A DNA stretch of 64,000 nt, from NCBI RefSeq assembly GCF_035046485.1, contig NC_085136.1, positions 322,490,175-322,554,174 of the forward strand. The letters are read 5' to 3'. The translations under genes were made by a program, and so were the position numbers. Shown piece by piece: positions 1-13,500 of the stretch. How positions within the stretch are numbered: the stretch's first letter is position 1; every line of letters starts with the position of its first letter. Source of the DNA: Aedes albopictus (lineage: Eukaryota; Arthropoda; Insecta; Diptera; Culicidae). The notes beneath the pieces were generated by a model, which saw nothing but the letters and a program-made list of their open reading frames with translations, was not told the origin of the DNA and did not search any database.

Positions 1-88
1 CAAATGGGGATGAGTGAGACAGCTCTACCACTAAGTCCCTAGGTTAGAAAATTGAGGCTTTGTCGAATTAGAAAAACGGCTGAATGCT

Positions 89-271
89 TTGAAGAGGGCT
101 TTGAAGGAAGAGAAGATGAGGACGCTGGCAAACGCAATTAGAACGAGGCAACGTGAGGAGGTGCATTTGTTCATGGATAAATCTTTGGCGGACGAAAAAT
201 ATCACCTCTACAAATTGAGGATGATGCGGGAATCGTCTCTAAGGAATATTTTTTATTCTTCTAAACCATAG
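89..271 (+). other. unrecognised 60-codon open frame
   Basis: A short open frame rich in Lys, Arg and Glu, probably helical, with no motif I recognise. It ends 30 bases before a small transposon. It could be a remnant of a larger coding sequence starting left of the window, such as a retroelement structural protein, or chance. No splice sites or polyadenylation signal tie it to a gene. Confidence 0.15.
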
Positions 272-302
272 GGGGATAATGCGCTCAACAGACACCCTAA
301 CA

Positions 303-469
303 CCCAAGCAACACACATGTCATATAATAGTTGCGACAGCGCAAGTTTTGTTTGTATAGAAGTAAATTTGACGTAGTTTTAACATTATGTTAGAATAACG
401 TTAAAATAACTTCTATACAACTAAAACTTGCGTTGCCGTAACTCGTATATATCATGTGTGTTGCTAGAG
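303..469. mobile_element. hairpin MITE with CCCAAGCAACACA end
   Basis: Almost the whole 167 bp folds back on itself. The left arm AGCAACACACATG (307-319) is exactly complementary to 453-465, and the arms continue inward through AGTTTTG/CAAAACT-type pairing. The extended left end CCCAAGCAACACA closely resembles the terminal repeat of the 1.7-kb element at 16503. A possible 2-bp target duplication (CA at 301-302 and 470-471) flanks it. It carries no coding capacity. Confidence 0.6.
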
Positions 470-2162
470 CAGGAAGGTTAGGGTAGTGTGGGGCTGAGGC
501 CGTCTTCTACAACAACAGTAAAAGCCATTCCTATGGTCGGCAAACCCTACGTCTTTCCGTAACCAACAAGAAAGTATTGCTTCAGAGAGGGGCACATCGC
601 ACCCTCAAGGTTAGCTGCGTAGCCTAGCAGCAACGAACATCGATGACTCGCTCTGGAGAGTCCATCACGGTAACATGCTGGCGCTTAGCCAGTTTCCCGA
701 GTGGTCCTCACCACTCCCTTTGTCCTCGGAAAGCGGGCAGGATCAACCCCGCCCGCGCCCTACTGCTTGGCAGACATCAAGAACTGATGCCCACGTGCAA
801 CCCGATCTGACCTGCTGAAGGCAAGGGTATCACTACCCTTTAGGCCCTATCAGCTGCACCAGAAGGTTGCTGACAGCAGGGTCTCCACCTGCCCCGACCC
901 TTGCCGGGGACCCCTTTCCAACCGCGGGCTCGGATCCAACCCAGTAGACCGACGCCACGACAGCACCGCTACCGGGACTTCCTCTCCGCGGCCACTTAAT
1001 CGCTGTAAGGGTCGATCTCGACCGCAGGGCACCGGTATGACCTACGAAGCCGACTCCGAACCCCTGGACCACCTCTTGTACTGCATCTGAACTAGCCATT
1101 CTCCGAGTCCACGCGCCACCTCCCCTGTAACTCCCAGACGATATGGGTGGTAGCCGTTGAAACGGCGTTCCAGCCAAACTCATCCCTACACATCCTCTGG
1201 ACCAAATTGTCCGGAGTTGTGTCCTCTCCGCATGTGGCAAGCATGCGATCTCGCATTGTGCGAAAACGCGGGCACACGAACAAAACGTATTCCGCCGTTT
1301 CCCTAAACCATTGCACACTGGGCATTCGGGAGAATCTGCATGCCCGAAATGTAGATAATGTCGGAAGCAACCATGACCTGAAAGGACCTGTGGAATGTAA
1401 CTTCCCCATGGCGCCTATTAATCCAACTATCTACCCTCGGTATCAACCTATGGGTCCACCTTTCTTTGGTGGAACTGTCCCACGCGCGCTGCAATTTGAC
1501 CATAGAGGCCATCCTGACAGTCCTGCGTATGCCTCTTGTGCCACGCATTTCGAAGCACTCCTTGTCCTCACTGATAAGGATGCCGATAGGTACCATACCA
1601 GTGATGACGCAGAGAGCGTCGTGTGACACGGTACGGTACGCGCTCGCAACTCTCAGGCACATAAGCATGTAAGTACTTTCCAGCTTCCGTCGGTAGCATT
1701 CAGTACTTAGCGCAGTGCCCCACGCCGGGCTGCCATACCTAAGTATGGACGTAGCAACACTAGCCAGAAGCTTACGCTTACTGGCGTACACCGCAGACCT
1801 ATTGGACATCATCCGGGACAGTGCTGCAATAGCTGTGGAGGCTCTTTTACAGGCATAATCGACGTGGCTACCGGAGGTAAGCTTATCGTCGATCATCACG
1901 CCAAGTGTTTGACGAAGCGCTTTGTCAGGATAGTGCACTCTCCTACACTGATCTCCGTCTGCTGCTCCGACTTCCGGTTGTTAACAACCGTCACCTCTGT
2001 CTTGTGGTGAGCCAGCTCCAGTTTCCTGGACCGCATCCACGCCTCCACAACCTTGATCGACTGGTCGGTAGTCAACTTCACCTCATCGATCGTTTCACCG
2101 TAGACTTCGAGCGGAATGTCGTCGGCAAATCCGACAATCTCCATTCCCACTGGGTACTCTAA
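470..2162 (-). mobile_element. 5'-truncated R1-type non-LTR retrotransposon
   Basis: This minus-strand LINE fragment keeps only the end of ORF2 and a GC-rich 3' untranslated region (about 470-1080). It begins abruptly at 2162 inside the reverse transcriptase domain, the usual outcome of incomplete target-primed reverse transcription. The order of RT palm motif, thumb, then a Cys-containing C-terminus followed by a long 3' UTR fits the R1 clade. Stops and frameshifts make it dead. A related C-terminal fragment lies at 22682-22838. Confidence 0.65.
1092..2150 (-). pseudogene. R1-type ORF2: reverse transcriptase C-terminal part
   Basis: Three broken minus-strand frames are consecutive parts of one polyprotein. 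At 1896-2150 the frame carries GFADDIPLEVYGETIDEV, the catalytic FADD motif of the RT palm. At 1303-1938 it continues with the thumb region, typical of R1/LOA LINEs (LGVMIDDKL, then ILRYGSPAWG). At 1092-1409 it holds the C-terminus with CPRFRTMRDRM and DTTPDNLVQRM. The endonuclease and the first half of RT are missing. Function would have been retrotransposition; at least two frameshifts prevent it. Confidence 0.65.
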
Positions 2163-5100
2163 CCTCTAAAGAATATATATACATAATGTAAAAAAGTAGC
2201 TGCTTATGAAAGGGACATGCAGTCAGAAGAAGGAGAAGGTTTTGGAACGCCTCTTAGAAAATCAGAGCTCATGTTACCCAAGCAATTGAAGGAAGACAAG
2301 AAGGACAAGGATAAGATCCTGACTCAGCGTCAGAAAGAGAGAAAAGAAAGATGAAGGTGAAAAATAATCTGATGTTGATGCAGAAGACTAAAAATTCGTC
2401 TCAGAAGGAGACAGGAAGAGATAAAAGAAGATATTGCTGGAAGAAAAACCGAAGAAAACAAGTCAAGAAGAAGAATCTGTAGCCGAACGTGGAGAAAGCG
2501 ATCGCGGGCACGGGCTGGGCAGCAGCGGAGTGCTCTGACGAAGGCACAGATGACTACGAGGAGCGGGATAACGAAAAAGCTACCAGTTTTTTATCGGTAG
2601 TCCAGAGGAGTGGCCGTAGTTTATCGGCTTTTACAAGCCATCCAATAAGGCGTGTGGACTTCCGACGTTCAGTATCTGGTGCGACTGTAAGACAATCTGA
2701 AAAGTCAGCATTCAAAAGTGTCAGAGGATAACTGTTTGTAGGGATTGAGAGGGATACCGAGCAAAGGATAAACAGGGCATATAGCATTAGCAGCAAAGAT
2801 GCGCTACCAGATAAACAAAGCAAACGAAACAATCGAAGAAGATGAAATGAAACTTCAGTCTTGTAAAGTATTTCGTACGAGTAGGTTGTGTCATTCGCAA
2901 TCTTTCTCGTAGGTGCAGAGTTTCGGTCAGCGGAATTGGCTGGACCGGAATGCCATGGTGTCCGTCCGGACACGACACTGTTGTTTCCGAAATCGGTTCC
3001 GAAGTTGAACCCATTGTTGGTACAGCACCTGGTGGACAAATTTCTCCCCGGAAACAAACGTTCTTGGCGTCAAAGACATCACACTAGCTCCGCACCATCA
3101 CTCTACCTCAAGCTCTGTCTTCTAGCTATATTACATCTCCTAATATCAATTCACATTTCTCCCAGCTTCCCTAATCTCGTCTGCCGCAACAACCCATTCG
3201 ATTGAACGGAGACGATTGTCTCAAGTATCAATGTCATCGTCACCAACCGAAACACCCTGACTGACTGGAGGCTAGGAGCTTCCTACTAGATTGGGAGAAA
3301 CTGCATCCTCCCCGAGGGCATTTATCACTGTCACACCGACTGCGACTGTCTAGTGCTGGCTGCCTGCCTGCCGTCCCCATTCCGCTGTTGTTTTCGTTCC
3401 TACCGAGAACAGCAGTGGAGTGGCATTAGTTCGGCGGGAACTAGTCGACGACAGTTTGCGTTTGAACATTTATAAACGAAACAGTCAGACGGGAACTAGG
3501 ATTGGGGAGAGTGGGGTGAGACGCGTCACTCTTGATGTTTGTTTCACAAAAATGTCTTCTATCCAACTTAGAACCTTTAAAAATCTTCTAATAACTCGTT
3601 TTCAGACTGTTTTTAAAAGTCACATAGATAAACGATAACATCTTACCGACATTTGGTAGTTTTTTTTACAGAATTTCGGTAAAAACTAATCACCGAACGC
3701 CCAGCAGTTGAGATTTCCCTAGAAATTACCGAACGTGACTAGCTGTGTTATCTGTTTTAGTTGCTTGCTCTGAATTGTTTTTTTCTCATCTGAAAGAAGT
3801 AATAATTTAGGTCGTTTTGTTTCTGAATGGCGCACTTTACATCAACTACCCATTGATTCACACAACAGTTTAGTAGCTGCAGCTTCTTTGTGCAGCTCCA
3901 AATCAGATCCTAATGAGAGTAGGGGAACAGAGCCCAAAATGCCAAGTTGGGGTAAAATGGCCCAACTCATAAAATCATTCCTCGATGTGATTTGACCATA
4001 ACTATCGGTGAATGGTGTCAAGATATGTTTACATAAAACATTCTTCTAGAAGCTAGGCCGCCATACCCATGGAAAATCTTTCTATTTCCCAATGAAAACT
4101 ATCAACTTCCGGTTTTTCGTACTTGCAATTAAGGTTTTCTGGTGATTTTATTACCAGCCAAGTGTTTCCAAGCAGATTGAGACACACATGGAGGCGCCTG
4201 GTTGTTGATGTCTACGATTTTCATGTTAGGGGTCATTCAAATATGACGACCATCGTTTAGCGGGGAGAGGGGTGACACTCCATGTTGTAACCGTTCGCCG
4301 AATTAGCCCGAGAGAATCTGAAAAACGCGGTGGCTTTTGCGCCACTCTCGCGTGCGAGAGACCACCGGTTCATTTTCGATATGCCCGACTATTTGAACGA
4401 CTCCTATCTCAAGAGCTTTCTCGCACGGCCGATTAAAGACTCCAAATAAACTAAAGCCATTGTACAAAACGTACGAAATCCAACAATAACGGAAATTTAC
4501 ACAAAAACGGAATAAAACTCAGAATAAACTATAACAAACAATTAGAGGTCGGTGAAGTGAATTTATTAAACAGGAATTTAAGGAATAAAACAAAAAATAA
4601 TAGTAGAAACAAAGAAAAACTAAAACAATTGAATTCATTAACGCGTATATTGTTCACAAAATGCTCGTCAAGTGTGTGTGTGTTGTGTGTGTGTTATCAT
4701 GGCCATGAACATAAAAACGACGTACCTGCGCAGGTTTTCTTCGTTGTCGGTGCCTTGTCGTGGCCAATCGTCGACGTCACGCTCTCCTTATCGTTCGCCG
4801 GATTATAGGTGCGGAGGGGGAGTGTCGGCGGTCCGGTACTCTGCCCGATCGTACGTAAACTGTACGCAGGTAGGCCGGACGTGATCCCTGCTCCGTTTGG
4901 CTGCCAGTTTTGGCGGGCGAGGAACAGCGGAAATGGCTTGAAGCCCAAAATAAAAAGCGTCTTGGACGCTAAGGTCCAAAGACGAACACGAAATTAAAAC
5001 AACATACACTAAAACGAATTCAATTTTTATAATTACCTTTTAAACAACAATTAAACGCTCAGGGAACAGAGCGTCTGCCCCTGGCGACAAAAACCAAAAT

Positions 5101-6735
5101 TTAAGTCACTAATGAACGAAAAGAAAGACAATTAACGTTAAATCCACTTCAAACGGCACTACTTAAGAAATCTACATTACTACAAAAAACACTACACACC
5201 TTAACAAAACTTAAAACTGGCAGAAGGTCGCCGAAGCTCGCTTCTGTTCTCCAGCCGACTCAACTATCAAGTGATGGAGTCAAGTCGATTTCTCTAGTCA
5301 AGTAAATTTCCTGCTATGGAAGCAGTTGTCTATTGAATCTAAAAACTATTATATACAAGTGCGCCAAATTTAAATCGCACATGGCCGTAAAAACTATTTA
5401 GCGCCATCGAAAAAGTCCTATAAGATACGTAACATGAATCGTCATTAGCTTAGCCTAGACACAAACCTTATATGAAACGGATAATCTCTACTAAATGAAA
5501 CGGTTCAAACTCAAAGACAAATTCAACGAATCCAATTCACGTAAGATTTTACTTAAAAAGACAAAAACGTCAAAAGCTACAAATTAACTGAAATAATCAT
5601 GAAAATAATATAATGAATTATTAAAAAAAAAAAACAAATTCTAAAATAAAATCAAAATATTCAAAGAAATATAACAATTTAATCTAATTGAATTCAAACT
5701 TTATTTTACTTAAAAGAATAAAAACGTCAAAACGTTACAATGTATTGAGCATACGAAAATAGCGGACCAGAGGAGCAAAGGGAGTCAGACATGTCCGAAA
5801 AATGATGGACGTAATTTTTGAACGTTTTCATGAAGTGGCATCTTACCCCATGGCAGATGGCTTTTTGCACCACTTCCGTTTTACGAACCAGTTTTTGAAA
5901 TCGCTATAAAACGATGAAAATGCGTTAGTGTAGTGAATATTTTTGCTGAAGTATCGAGCAAATATTGTCTAGTTGCTGTTACCACCTTGAAAGCCTAACA
6001 AGTGAGGCTAATTATCATTGAAAACGATGAAAGTTTGAAAAATGGCATTTTACCCCACTTGACCCTAATGAAAACCCTTTTGGCTTCGTTCGCCTCGCCC
6101 GAAAAACAAAGACATTTGTCTTGACAGCAGCCAGCATAACAGTGTGCTGTCAGGGTTCCATTAAAACAAGGAAGGGAGATCAGCGAGCGAACGAGCGTAA
6201 GTGTTATTGATAGTTTCGAGGTCGTGTGTCATCCGGAAGGGAACCGGGAAGGAGACATAAAAAAATTGAACCCGACGAAATATTTCCAAATGGAAGGTCA
6301 CGCACCTACAAAGAACTACACACGGTCGATGGGTCCTATACACCCATTCAATTATGTCAACAAGTATTTTTCAACGTCGTGGTCTCGTCGTTGTGGGGTG
6401 AATTCCTACACAGAGGAACACGTGTCAGCAGCATCCAATAAAGGCCGCTGAACTGAGGTTCGTTCGACTTGTAAAGTTCGGACCCCTTTTACGGTTAACA
6501 TATTTATGGTGGTTGTTATCTTTCAACAAAGCAACCCTCGACCTCGACATGTGTATCGGAAAACAAAGCAATCGTTGACACTTTTGAGTAATCACCAAAT
6601 ATTTACGATCTTTGTTGGATCGCATGGTTGCGCTTCCGTCATGCCGCCCGCCCCTTCCATGGATTGCTTCGGTTCGGTAGGTTTTGGTATGGCAATTGAC
6701 AGCAAGCCAACTGATGTCGTTTTCGTTTTTGATTC
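2163..6735. other. 4.6 kb without an identifiable gene
   Basis: I see no convincing gene here. 2163-2480 is purine-rich. A 167-codon minus frame (2554-3057) has no recognisable motif and no gene signals. A GT microsatellite lies at 4672-4697. 4200-5350 has loosely LTR-like composition and a CTGGCGAC tract near 5080, but no paired repeats. Two AGT(T)GGGGTAAAATG-type segments, near 3945 (forward) and 6045 (reversed), may be the ends of an old element interrupted by that block. Confidence 0.4.
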
Positions 6736-6741
6736 AGTTCC

Positions 6742-6878
6742 AACCTGGGTTGGAACTGGATGAGATCACAGTTTCAACCCCAACCCGACTTCGGTTTCGC
6801 TTGTACTAAAGTTTGTTTGAGTTTGTTTGACGTTTGTTTGTTTACACATTTTCCGCCAATCCAGTTCCAACCCAGGTT
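6742..6878. repeat. inverted repeat with 19-bp arms
   Basis: Arm AACCTGGGTTGGAACTGGA (6742-6760) pairs exactly with 6860-6878, with about 100 bp between them. The left arm is itself part of a smaller palindrome around GGTTGGAAC. It is probably the core of a MITE. No target duplication was recognised. Confidence 0.5.
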
Positions 6879-6955
6879 CAAAAACGAATTCGACATGAGT
6901 GAAGTAGTTTGAAACAAGGAGTCTAAAATAACTGTCATGCCACCCAAACATTGGC

Positions 6956-7105
6956 GAATCTAGCTTTTTCTTTTTTCTTGCTCACTCTCCAAAACAAACA
7001 CGAGAAAGAGAAGGATGGAAAAGGGTGTCGCGGCACCCCTTTGCATCCCGCTCTTTCTTGTGTTTGTTTAGGAGAGTGAGCAAGAAAAAAGAAAAGGCTA
7101 GATTC
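6956..7105. mobile_element. 150-bp near-perfect hairpin MITE
   Basis: The outermost bases GAATCTAGC (6956-6964) pair with GCTAGATTC (7097-7105), and the arms stay complementary for about 55 bases, including a TTCTTTTTTCTTGCTCACTC tract. Only about 40 bp remain as loop. The flanks share CACCCAAAC just outside both ends, which may be a target duplication altered by an indel. It is non-coding. Confidence 0.6.
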
Positions 7106-8156
7106 ATCAATGCACCCAAACCGTCATTATCGCATCTCCGATTAGCGACGATCACCGCCAACAAAAGCCACAATACTCACATCGATCCTTAGTCAAAAAC
7201 CACCTCAAAAGCTTTGCATAATGTCTTCTTCCGCGCGCAACCCTAACAACCACACATAGACCATAACGCGGACCTCAAGCACCAGCAAAGTTCAAGCATC
7301 ATCCCAAACGCGAAAAGGATAAACGCATCCTTCCAGGACCCCAGAGACCGTCACTATATCGTGATAGATAGCAGCGCCAGCGCTGCGGTGTGTGGCGGTG
7401 AGACATCATCCTTACTCGCACGACGCTCGCATTCATTAGCTGTCTCTGATGCGCGAAATTGAAACAGAAATCAAGTGAAAGTGATGGTCCTATGCTGTAT
7501 CCTATCCTACACGGTAAAAAATCTGCACGCTCGATTCAAGGGAAAAATCCCTCAACTATTCAACATCCCAATCAACATGATCAGAAATGCTTTTCCATTG
7601 AATACGCAATGCTGTCAGTGTTGACTTGAGAACCAAAACAAACCCATCAGAAAAATCAACTAAAAACCACTTCGATTTGCACTACTGTACAAAGCAGTAC
7701 GATCCAAAGTGAAAAGCTGTTGATTTGATAATGATTGCTTTGGGCATGACAGTAAATATAGATGACAGGTGGCAGTGGCGTAGCTAGGGATAAGGGGGCC
7801 CGGTGCGGAACCAAATTTGTGGGCCCCATGAATATTACAGATATACATATTTTACAATGACAAATCTATTCTTCTAACTCTTAAATAATCGCGCCGTTTT
7901 ATTTTGTACAAAATGTTGAAAACTGACTGACGGAAGATTATTTTTTTTCCGTATTCCTTTATGAATTTCTTCAGGGATATCTGCAAGGATACATCCCAGA
8001 GTTCCATCAATGAGTGTAAGATTGTTTTCTATAAATTATGTCGAAATTTTTTAACAATTTATTTAGGAAATGCATCAAGTAATTCTTTAGGGATTCCTTC
8101 AAAAATTGCTTTACCGTTTTCTTTGAAAAAATCTTCCTTGAATGAAGAGACGAACC

Positions 8157-8206
8157 AGCCAAGGGCTGAAAGTCTTTTAAATAAAGACAAATGAATCAAT
8201 CAATCC
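8157..8206 (+). repeat. 3' tail of a non-LTR retroelement
   Basis: The segment CCAGCCAAGGGCTGAAAG, then a short AT hairpin, then ATCAATCAAT, recurs near 17431 (plus) and near 61676 (minus). It looks like the conserved 3' tail of a LINE or dependent SINE, here with only the last 50 bases inserted. Confidence 0.4.
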
Positions 8207-10140
8207 TTGAATAATAATTTGTCTTCAAGAATCTTTCTAGTGATTATTGCAAGGGTGTCATTCAACATTTCTCTAAACACTCTTTCAGGTATTCTTACAG
8301 TGTTGTCTCCGAGGATGTATTCAAAAGTACTTCAGAGTACTTCAAAAGATTCTTGCAAAGGCTTTATCGAGTATTTCTCGAAATATTTGTTCATCTTATC
8401 AAAGAATTGAAAAATTCTAGAAAAAATGACTACAAAAAATTCTTCAATGATTTTTTTGTACCTGACATTTTTTCAAGAAATTACATCGGAATTCCGTCAG
8501 AGAAGTCCTTCTAGAATTTTTTCAAACATTCCTCCATAGTTTCTTTCAGGAGATCCTCCAAATATCCCTTAAATGATTTTTCCTCAGAAGTAAAGCATTT
8601 CTCCATTGATTTATCCAAGAATTTATCTTGACATTTCCTCAAGCATTTATTACTCATCTTGGCGATCCTTTGAAGTTTTCTTAAGAATTTCTTCCTAGGA
8701 CTCCTTTAGAAATTCTCCCAAGGATTGTTTCAAGAATTACTACAACGTTTTTTTTTGTTAATTTCTGCAAGGATTCTTCAAAGAGTTTCTCTAAAATTGT
8801 ATTAAGAGATTCATCCTAGAAATCCTCCAAGAAATTTTAAAAGAATCCATGGATAATTCTTAGAGGAACTTATGTAGGAATTCTTTTCTAAAATCCTTCT
8901 GGATTTCTTCAAACGAATTCTTTAATATCCATCTACTCTAGGAGTTTCCCCAAGGATTCCTTCAGGAATTTTTGCTAGCATTCCTCTAAAAACTCTTCTG
9001 AAAATTTTCATAGCGACTTTTGATAAGACTCCTTAGAAATTCTTTCGAAAAACCTTTTGAATAATCATTCTAAGTTGCCATCAAGCATCTCAGTCAAGCA
9101 TTTCTTCAGGATTTATTTTTGATTCCTCCAGAAATTCCTCCAAAAATTCGTACAAAAAAATCTCTGAAAATTCCTGGTATGGTCAACGTGCCTTAGTAAT
9201 CTTATAATCCCAAATTCCTATCCTATTTGTTATCATTCGTGCCCACTTCTAACAAAAATACAAAAAAAAGCGCTTCATTCCTTTGTGATCAGTAGGATGA
9301 TAATAGGAGCGTATATGCTTAAATAGTAGGGGAACAGCTACCTGATTTGATAAGATAAAATCAAATAATTTCTTCAGAAGTTTCTCCAAGGATTACTGTT
9401 TGCCAATTTCTTCGAGAATTCTTTAAGAATGCCTAGAAGCATCTTTTAATTGATTAATGCAAGTTTAAGATTTCATATAGGATGCCCAACGAGAATTCTT
9501 CAGGAGTCGCTTCAAAAATTCTTACGGGATTTTTTTTAAAAAGATTTCCTAAATATTTCTTCAAAAAAAATCATTCGGAATTTCTTCAAAGATCTTGTTA
9601 GGAACCTCTGTGAAGGTTTCATCAATCGGATAAAGCTTTCTTTGCTTAATTTAATCAATAATTTCTCCAAGAGCTTCACAGAGGATTACTTTTGGGCTTA
9701 TTCCAGGGATTGATTAAGGAATTCTACCAAGGATTTTTCCAAAATTCTAATGGAATTCATTCCAAGTGGCCTTCAGAATGTCATCTAAAACTTCCTTCAG
9801 GAATAAAATAATGTAAGAATTCTTTCAAGAATTCTCACAGAAACTCCCCCAAGAACAGTGGCAAATATAAAAAAACAAAAACTCTACTGGTATTCCATCC
9901 AACATTTTTTGTGATTTTTTTTAGGAAATGGTTTGTGAACTTCGTTATATTTTTGGAAATTCATTAGGTAATTCTTTGAGATTTTTCCGGCCGTTAAATA
10001 GTTTAAGCTATTTAAATGGCCATTTTAAATGCTTGTTTATTTTAATTCGCAAGAGTGACTCTCAAAAGGAACAACAGGCGGAATTCCGTGAAAAAATATC
10101 AAATGAAATTTTCAGAGGAATTAGCGGTGAAATTTTCTAA

Positions 10141-10590
10141 AACGGTCGTGTTCAACGGTCGTTTCTAAGGTACGCCTTAAGGAAACTTCCTTGGAATAAC
10201 CCTCTTAGGCTGCCACCTTATAAAGACAGGTGCAAGCTTATTAATCTTCAACCATTGACAAGTCGCCGTGTAATGCTCCAAAGATGGCTGATATACGACA
10301 TTTTATCTGGTAAGACTGACTGCTCATCATTGCTAGCCGACATTAACATCCATGCACCGTGTCACCGGTTAAGAAACAGAGGTTTCATCGCTCTACCGTT
10401 TCGCAGAACACTCTACAGGCAGAACAATCCTTTCAGTCGCTGCTGCCAACACTTCAATGAAGTTTTCAACGTGTATGACTTTGGGATGTCTAGGAATATA
10501 TTTAAAATAGCTATTAAGGACCTGTGATAGTTTTTAAGAATCAGTCTGTGCAGCATTTGCTGGAGGCGTAGTGAAATAAATAAATAAAAT
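10141..10590 (+). pseudogene. CR1/jockey-type LINE ORF2 C-terminus
   Basis: The frame at 10255-10527, with readable residues just upstream (LPPYKDRCKL), encodes the C-terminal module that follows RT in CR1 and jockey LINEs: RRVMLQRWLIYDILSGKTDC, then LPFRRTLYRQNNPFSRCCQ, then FNVYDFGMSRNIFKIAIKDL and a stop. A short 3' UTR ends in AAATAAATAAATAAA. Only about 120 codons survive, so it is a severely 5'-truncated dead copy inserted within the large repeat element. Confidence 0.65.
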
Positions 10591-13500
10591 TGCCGCCTCA
10601 ATTTACGAATTAACTAAGAAATTTTCGAGGTACCAACCGAATGAATTTCGAAAGGAACTATTAAAAGAATTTTAAAAGTAATTGTCAAAAAGTATATTGA
10701 CTGAAAATTTTTTAAAGCTATTGCCCAAAGAATTTCGAAAAGTAATGCCGTAGATATTAAAAAAAAAATAAAAACCTAAATCAATTTCAAAGATTATTGC
10801 CCAGAAATTTCAGAATGAGCTACCAAACCAAATTTCAAAGGAATTGCCGAAATAGTTTTCAAAAAAATTATCCAAGAATACCCCAAAAATAATTAAATCC
10901 AACAAAAATGGCTCAAAGGGTTTCCAAAGGATTTGCCAAAAAAAATCTGCACCAAAGGTAATATGAAAGATTTCCACGGGTTAGCTCACAAGAAATTCCC
11001 CAAATGCATTTTCAAATTAAGTTATTCCCAAATTTATAGTTTTTCGGCTACGCAGTCTTTATTAAACCAACGACGTTTTATATTAACCCAACGTTTCGAC
11101 ACTTGGTGGGTGTCTTCCTCAGGGGGTAAATACTAGTGTCGTTATTTGTCTAATGTTTTGTCTAACTGTAACTGTCGGGTTTGGTGATATACGGTACATG
11201 ACTTTAAAATCTTCCACTTTTCTCACCGCACAACTTTCACTGGCAATGGCGCAATCTTTCAATTTCAATCGATCAATTACCAGTTATTCCCAAAGTAATT
11301 ATCAGAGGATTTTTAAAACGAATTTTCCGTAGAAGAAATATTCTGAAAAAGTTCGCAAAGCCATTGCTGAAGCATTGCCGAGAACTGATCAAAGAAATTT
11401 CCAAAGGAATTGCCTAACAATTTCTCAAAAGAACTGCCGTAGAAATTTTCAATGAAACTTGTAACAGAGTTTCTATAAAATTCTTGATAATTTTTACCAA
11501 AGGAATTGCGAACTCAATAACTGAAACAATTTTCAAAAGAATTGCCAAAGATTTTTTTTTCAAATAATGAAGGATGAATTCATAAAAAAATACTTAAGGA
11601 ATTCCCAAGCCAATTTGGGAAGGAAATTTTCAGAGTAACTGCCGAATGAGTTTCCAAATAAATGTTCAAAGATATTTCCTAACAAATTGCTGCACGGATT
11701 TCCAAAGTAATTACTGAAAATGATCCAAAAGAAATTTCCAAAGGAAAATTATAATAAAAAAATGTAAGAATTCTTTCAAGAATTTTCACTGAAATTCCTA
11801 CAAGAAATTTTGTTGGAATTTTTTCAATGAATTCTTTAGGCATTCTTCCAAGGTTTCCATCTATTGATACCATTAAAGATATACTTAGCGATTACACCAA
11901 TTTTGTCCGGATTTTCTTCACAAAGCTTCTAAGAAGTTTTTCTAAGGATTTCATCAAGCATTTGTTCCAAATGAGGAACTCCAAGAATTCTTTCTTAGAT
12001 ATCTTTTACGATTCATCTATGAAATACTTCAAGGAGTTCTTTACAAACTCCTCCAAGATTTGCTTCGAAAGTTGTTACAGCGATTGCTTCGGGAACTCCT
12101 CCAAGTATTTCTGGAGAAATTCCTTCAGTATTCCCCAGAATGCCATAAAGAGTTTCTTAAATATTTCAACAAGCGAATCCTTTAGGAATTCTTTCATGAT
12201 TTGTTTTTAGAAATTTCAGCAAGAATTCTTTTTGTAATGCCTCAAATGGTTTTTCTTGAAGTCCTTTCAAGGATTTCTTACGAAGCATTGTTCAAACATT
12301 TCAAAGATTTCTTCAGAAATTCTTCCAATAACTGCTATCGTTCGAAGATTCCTCAGGCATTTTTTTTAACAACTCTTTCACGATTCGTTCATGACTCCTT
12401 TAAGAAATTCAAGTGAAGACTTAATCTTTCTCTTCAAGGATTTTTCAAGCTACGTTACAATGATTCATTCAGGGATTTCTCAAAGTTTTCCTCCAGATAA
12501 TCCTACAAGGGTGAACACATTCATCCCCTAAAGATTCCACAAATTCCCTCAGGGGGTCTTACAGAAACTCCCCAAAGGCTTCCAGCAGAAATTTCTACAC
12601 AGAAATCTATAGAAATTCTTTTGCAAATCTGCATCAATGAATTTGAGAGGAATTCTTTGGGGTTTATGCCATTGATTTCTTTGAAAAATAATCAAGGCAT
12701 TTCATTATTCATTCTTCCAAAAATCCCACAGCTTTTAAAATTTCTTCAGGCATCCTTGATGTAATTCCTCATAGTACTTCTAATATTTCTACTACTACTT
12801 CATGGTACTATAGTAATCCGTCAAGAATTATCAGAGATATCTCCAAAATCAACCCAATGATTCTTTCCAAATACATCTTAGGATTTATCTAGAAGATTCT
12901 TCGAGGATTCCTTTAAAAATTCCTCCAAAACTTCCTGCAAGCATTTCTACAAGGATTCGTTCGGGAATTCCTACGAAATTCCTTTAGGAAATCTCACAAG
13001 AATCCATTCAGTATTTTTAAAGAAATTCCTGAAGAAATTCTTGGAGATATTTCTGAAGGTATCAATTCAAGTAATCCAAAATCAATGATTAATTTTTTGC
13101 TTAATTAATTTGGTTAATTAATTCCTGAAAAAAAGTTCTGAAGTAAATCTTAGAGGAATTTTTGTAGAAGTAACTGCTAGATAAATCGTAATACATATTC
13201 CCGAGGGAAAGGTAAGTATTTACCTTGCCCGAAGGAATTCTCGCAGAAGTCCTTCAAAGAATACTTGGAAAGAAATACTTGGTGAAATCGTTGGATACGT
13301 TGATTGCTCTTATTTTTCATACGAAAGCAAAAAAAAACGTTGTTAATACGGTTTTGACCTGACATGTGTTCAGATCTTAATTCTTATAATTGTGGCCCCT
13401 GAATTTCAGCTGCTACCTTAAGCTAAGTCAATAACTATGTTTGGACCTGTTCACACCGTGTTCACAATGCTTATGAATTTTACTTCCATATTGATAATGA

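Noticed and set aside
2554..3057. 167-codon minus-strand frame
   Set aside because: No recognisable motif, no supporting splice or polyadenylation signals, and it overlaps another frame of equal merit.
4290..5350. Possible LTR with a CTGGCGAC primer-like site near 5080
   Set aside because: No second LTR, no target duplication and no Pol coding sequence nearby, so a single motif is not enough.
7960..13030. CRISPR-like or true satellite array
   Set aside because: Units are too irregular in length and sequence, with no fixed spacer or period, and the genome is eukaryotic.
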